Shown here piece by piece: positions 58,120-64,000 of a stretch of DNA of 64,000 bases (positions are counted from its first letter, which is position 1; the number at the start of each line of letters is the position of its first letter). The DNA is taken from the NCBI GenBank assembly GCA_030068075.1, contig CM057841.1, forward strand, positions 7,945,565 to 8,009,564. The letters run 5' to 3'. Position numbers and translations under genes: made by a program. The notes under the pieces were generated by a model. That model ran no database searches and was not told where the DNA came from. It saw only the letters and a program-made list of their open reading frames with translations. The stretch is from Paguma larvata. Lineage: Eukaryota > Chordata > Mammalia > Carnivora > Viverridae.

Positions 58120-59130
58120 AAAGTTTCTGCTCAAGGGGGAGGAGGCGGGGCTTGTGTCTACCAGGAAATTCTGTTTGGTGGCTGTTTATTTTGAAACGCT
58201 TATGAAACAAAGAAAAGAAAAAGACATATTTATGGATTCCGAGAAGTTGCTCAAAGAGCAGAGCCCCGGTGGCTCCTTCCCTCGGCTTTTCTCCTGGTGG
58301 TGACGTCGTAGATGAACAACCAGATCAGAGCCGGGTGGGACCCAGGAAATCAGCGAAGGCTGTTAGCGAGACTCTAGGTCTCCTTCCCGCTCAGTTCTTC
58401 AGGTGCACCTGTTTGCTGGTGCGCAGGTGTGCGCCCGTGCGAACGCGTTTCTGTGTAATGTTACCTCGTGTGCAGGTCCAGGTCACCGCAAGGGCCCCCA
58501 GACCTCCTGTGCCCCCAGGTGGGGTGGCGGTCTTTCCTTCTGTTCAGCATCCAGCCCTTCCGGCTTGCGCCTGAAGCAGGAGCCCCTCAGAGCCGGTTCA
58601 CAGGAGACAGGAGTGCACACGGGGAGCTGGGCGTGTGGGCTCAGACGCAGCGAGTGAGTCCCCAGGTGCCGAGACAGGACTAAGCATTAGCCCTGGCAAA
58701 GAGTGGTTTGGGAGGCTGCCCGGGGATGTTGGGGGGGGGGGAGGGAAGGGAGGGTTGTTGTTGAGAGAGGGAGAGTGCACAGGCTGTCTCCTGAGTCACC
58801 GTGGCCTGCGCAGGCCCAGGGACAAATTGCAGTCATTAGGGAATTTAAGAGGCTGGGGAGGTGCCATGCCGAAGGCAGCGTGCCCTGCCCCAAGTTCGGA
58901 GGGGTCCCTTGGACGCAGGGCACCCCCTTGGGCTGTCTGGAGCCCTCCCCCGCCGCACCGTTGTCTCCCTCCCTCTCTCTAGGTCACCATCTCTCACTCC
59001 GTCCCCGCCCCTCTGCAGAGTTGGGAGACGCTACTTCTCCACTGATCCTCCTCCTCCCTGCTGGGTCCCTGCTCCCCAGACTTTCAGGACTGTGAGAACC
59101 ACAAAGCGAGAAAGCCCAGGGGACGAGAGA
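58120..59130. other. Intergenic upstream of KLK14
   Basis: No coding exon recognised. Contains a G-run at about 58728-58745. Confidence 0.45.
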
Positions 59131-59760
59131 GTCCCAGGTGCCTCCTGCCCTGCCGGTCGCCTGCCCTGGCCAGCCCCGCTCCCTGCCTCCCTCTTCCTGG
59201 CTGCTGTCGCCTTTCATCTCTGCCTCCCTGCCTCCTCCGTCTGCGTCCCCACCAGCCGCTGTACCCTGGCTCCCTCGGGCACCCCCTCATCTGCCTGGTC
59301 CTGCACCTTCATCCTCCGGCCCTCTGGCTGTTATTCTGGGGTGGGGGGGGAGCGGTGGGGTGTCATCCTGCCTGCCTTCTCTCTCTTCACCCATTTCTCT
59401 TCCTCCGCCTGTGTCTGTCTTCTGTCTTCCCACCTTCCCTGTTTTCTGCTTCTCTCTTCGCTTTGCCACATTCCCTTCTCCTTGAATCACTGCCTCTGTG
59501 CCTCCCCTGCCCCACTGTCTCCCCCCTCCCCACACCTCCTCATCTGTCCCCCTTCCTTCTCCTCCCCCATCTTTCCCTAGTTTCTCTCCCTCCGGCACTT
59601 GTTTCTGCGACTCTTTCTCTGGTTCTCCACCTTCTAATATTACTTCTCTTGCATTTCCCAGTCTTCTCTGTGTCTCTGTCTCCCACCCCTAACCCCTCCC
59701 AGCACCTTCCCCTGAGCAGCCTACCCTGCCCTGGGGTCCCCCCTCCCTGGGTTCCTCCCA
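59130..59760. repeat. Long polypyrimidine tract upstream of KLK14
   Basis: About 630 bp where the plus strand is overwhelmingly C and T (blocks such as CTTCTCCTCCCCCATCTTTC), ending about 190 bp before the KLK14 TATA-like box. It gives long Pro/Ser/Leu frames that are not genes. Confidence 0.8.
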
Positions 59761-59944
59761 GATTAAACACCTTCCCTGGGCGGGTTCTCATTAATGTGGT
59801 GGCTGCTTCTCTGACCAGAGAGGGAAGGGAGGAGATGGGACCGGGGAGTCCTGGAGTCGTGGAATGGGAAATGGGCAATAAAAAAAAATGTCAGGAGAAG
59901 GGCGGGGGGGACGTGGGGGGGCAGGGCCAGTTGTCCAGGCCAGG

Positions 59945-59952
59945 GATAAAAG
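59945..59952 (+). promoter_or_regulatory. TATA-like box of KLK14
   Basis: GATAAAAG within CCAGGGATAAAAGGCC, about 205 bp upstream of the start codon and 98 bp before a good donor (GTAAGG at 60044). Transcription would start near 59975, giving a short non-coding first exon ending at 60043. Confidence 0.6.
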
Positions 59953-60127
59953 GCCTCCACAGAGTGACAGGGAAGCAAGACACCATCCCCACTTCCTGCA
60001 CACCCGGAGACACATCCATGTCTCTAAGAGTCTTGGTCTCTGTGTAAGGCCTTCTCTGTCTCTGTCTCTCAAGCCTCTGGGTCTCTTGCAGCCTCCTACT
60101 CTCTCACTTTCTCTTTGCGTTGGCCAG

Positions 60128-64000
<3,873 letters not shown>

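Noticed and set aside
59355..60047. 230-codon plus-strand frame upstream of KLK14
   Set aside because: It is the polypyrimidine tract read as Leu/Pro/Ser, ending in the KLK14 promoter.

Overview
This is mammalian nuclear DNA, almost certainly from a cat-family carnivore. The main evidence is about 25 copies or fragments of a tRNA-Lys-derived CAN-SINE with the felid-type head, a CT-rich body and an A-rich tail, on both strands. All real genes are split into exons with GT/AG junctions. The gene content matches the Siglec/CTU1/kallikrein part of human 19q13.4.

Layout. (1) 1-10.7 kb: no gene recognised, SINE-rich, with an AAAAT microsatellite. (2) 10.7-16.6 kb, plus strand: an apparently intact CEACAM18 with five coding exons. 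(3) 17.6-23.8 kb: a decayed betaretrovirus-like (class II) endogenous provirus on the minus strand, with both LTRs, a Lys-type primer-binding site and a polypurine tract. (4) 25.6-34.6 kb, minus strand: a complete CD33-related Siglec gene (SIGLEC7/9 type). I could assemble it to seven coding exons and 457 residues; its ITIM-bearing last exon lies 5.2 kb beyond the previous exon. (5) 40.1-40.6 kb, minus strand: a relic of a second Siglec, with half an Ig exon and a membrane exon carrying a stop. (6) 43.3-49.0 kb, plus strand: CTU1, with a remote non-coding first exon at a CpG-rich promoter and two coding exons, followed directly by a 36-bp minisatellite. (7) 49.3-59.9 kb: no gene recognised; L2, MIR, L1 and SINE remnants and a long polypyrimidine tract. 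(8) 59.9-64.0 kb, plus strand: KLK14, running off the right edge partway through the exon with the catalytic serine.

The genes do not form one pathway. CEACAM18 and the Siglec are cell-surface immunoglobulin-superfamily proteins; the Siglec has a sialic-acid-binding arginine outside and two tyrosine signalling motifs inside. CTU1 is the catalytic subunit of the cytosolic tRNA wobble-uridine thiolase. KLK14 is a secreted trypsin-like protease. Their interest lies in the local order. CEACAM18, Siglec, CTU1 and KLK14 sit within 54 kb, a compact order that resembles my recollection of mouse chromosome 7 more than human, where CEACAM18 lies in another part of the Siglec cluster.

I found no undescribed system that I can defend. 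The best leads are the distant Siglec tail exon, the glycan-rich CEACAM18 N domain, the divergent cysteine-containing C terminus of CTU1, and a 1.4-kb degenerate repeat filling a KLK14 intron.
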